In this document: positions 5,130 to 5,164 of the stretch, one piece after another
Layout: each line of letters starts with the position of its first letter
How positions within the stretch are numbered: position 1 is the stretch's first letter
DNA from: Actinomycetes bacterium
GTDB taxonomy: Bacteria; Actinomycetota; Actinomycetes; Actinomycetales; Actinomycetaceae
DNA length: 5,164 nucleotides
Assembly: GCA_023420745.1 (NCBI GenBank)
Contig: JAEZVQ010000172.1
Coordinates: 1-5,164 of the forward strand
Direction of reading: 5' to 3'
Translations under genes and position numbers: made by a program
The notes under the pieces: generated by a model
Databases searched by the model: none
Seen by the model: only the letters and a program-made list of their open reading frames with translations
What the model was told of the DNA's origin: nothing

Positions 5130-5164
5130 GCCTCCGTAGCTCAGTGGATAGAGCAGTTGCCTTC
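5130..5164 (+). tRNA. tRNA, 5' half, probably tRNA-Arg(UCU); cut by window edge
   Basis: The sequence fits canonical tRNA positions: acceptor strand GCCTCCG (5130-5136), T8-A9, D-stem GCTC (5139-5142) and GAGC with loop AGTGGATA, A26, anticodon 5' stem GTTGC, then C32, T33 and the first two anticodon bases TC. The third anticodon base lies just outside. TCT or TCG would be Arg and TCC would be Gly; the GCCTCCGTAGCTCAGTGGATAG start resembles actinobacterial tRNA-Arg, and I favour UCU. The 3' half is not in the window. Confidence 0.85.

Overview
The window is G+C-rich and reads as a chromosomal segment of a Gram-positive actinobacterium. Three things support this: a gene pair coding for an SSB paralogue and an EttA-type ABC-F protein, an order I recall from mycobacteria; a 217-residue oligoribonuclease; and a surface protein ending in an LAXTG sorting signal with an Arg/His-rich tail, the type handled by class E sortases of high-G+C Gram-positives. 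A member of the Actinomycetaceae would fit, but the sequence alone does not settle the genus.

Layout. Four genes lie on the minus strand. In transcription order they are orn (3677-3024), a sortase-anchored surface protein (2876-1344), an ssb paralogue (1297-677) and the 5' part of ettA (524 to the window edge). Divergent from orn, across a 72-nt gap, is ilvA (3750-5024, plus strand). It is followed by a nested-hairpin terminator, and the first 35 nt of a tRNA, probably tRNA-Arg, start at 5130 and run off the window.

Functionally this is mostly housekeeping: RNA end-degradation (Orn), single-stranded DNA binding (SSB), ribosome gating (EttA), isoleucine synthesis (IlvA) and a tRNA. The exception is the surface protein, which sits between orn and ssb. 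Its mature, exported part has exactly one cysteine (Cys89), followed downstream by a Gln-rich Gln/Trp motif. That arrangement suggests a divergent internal thioester (TQXA/TED-like) adhesin.

Control signals. Strong Shine-Dalgarno sites fix the starts of the surface protein, ssb and ettA. ilvA has no Shine-Dalgarno site and a TANNNT -10 element almost against its ATG; orn has a -10-like TAGGGT 7 nt before its ATG. Both may therefore be leaderless or nearly so. Inverted repeats lie after ssb, in the ettA leader, after ilvA and just before the tRNA. Three copies of TGTGGAT lie between orn and the surface gene. No stretch over 300 nt lacks a gene (the largest gap is 152 nt), and I saw no insertion sequence, CRISPR array or phage gene.
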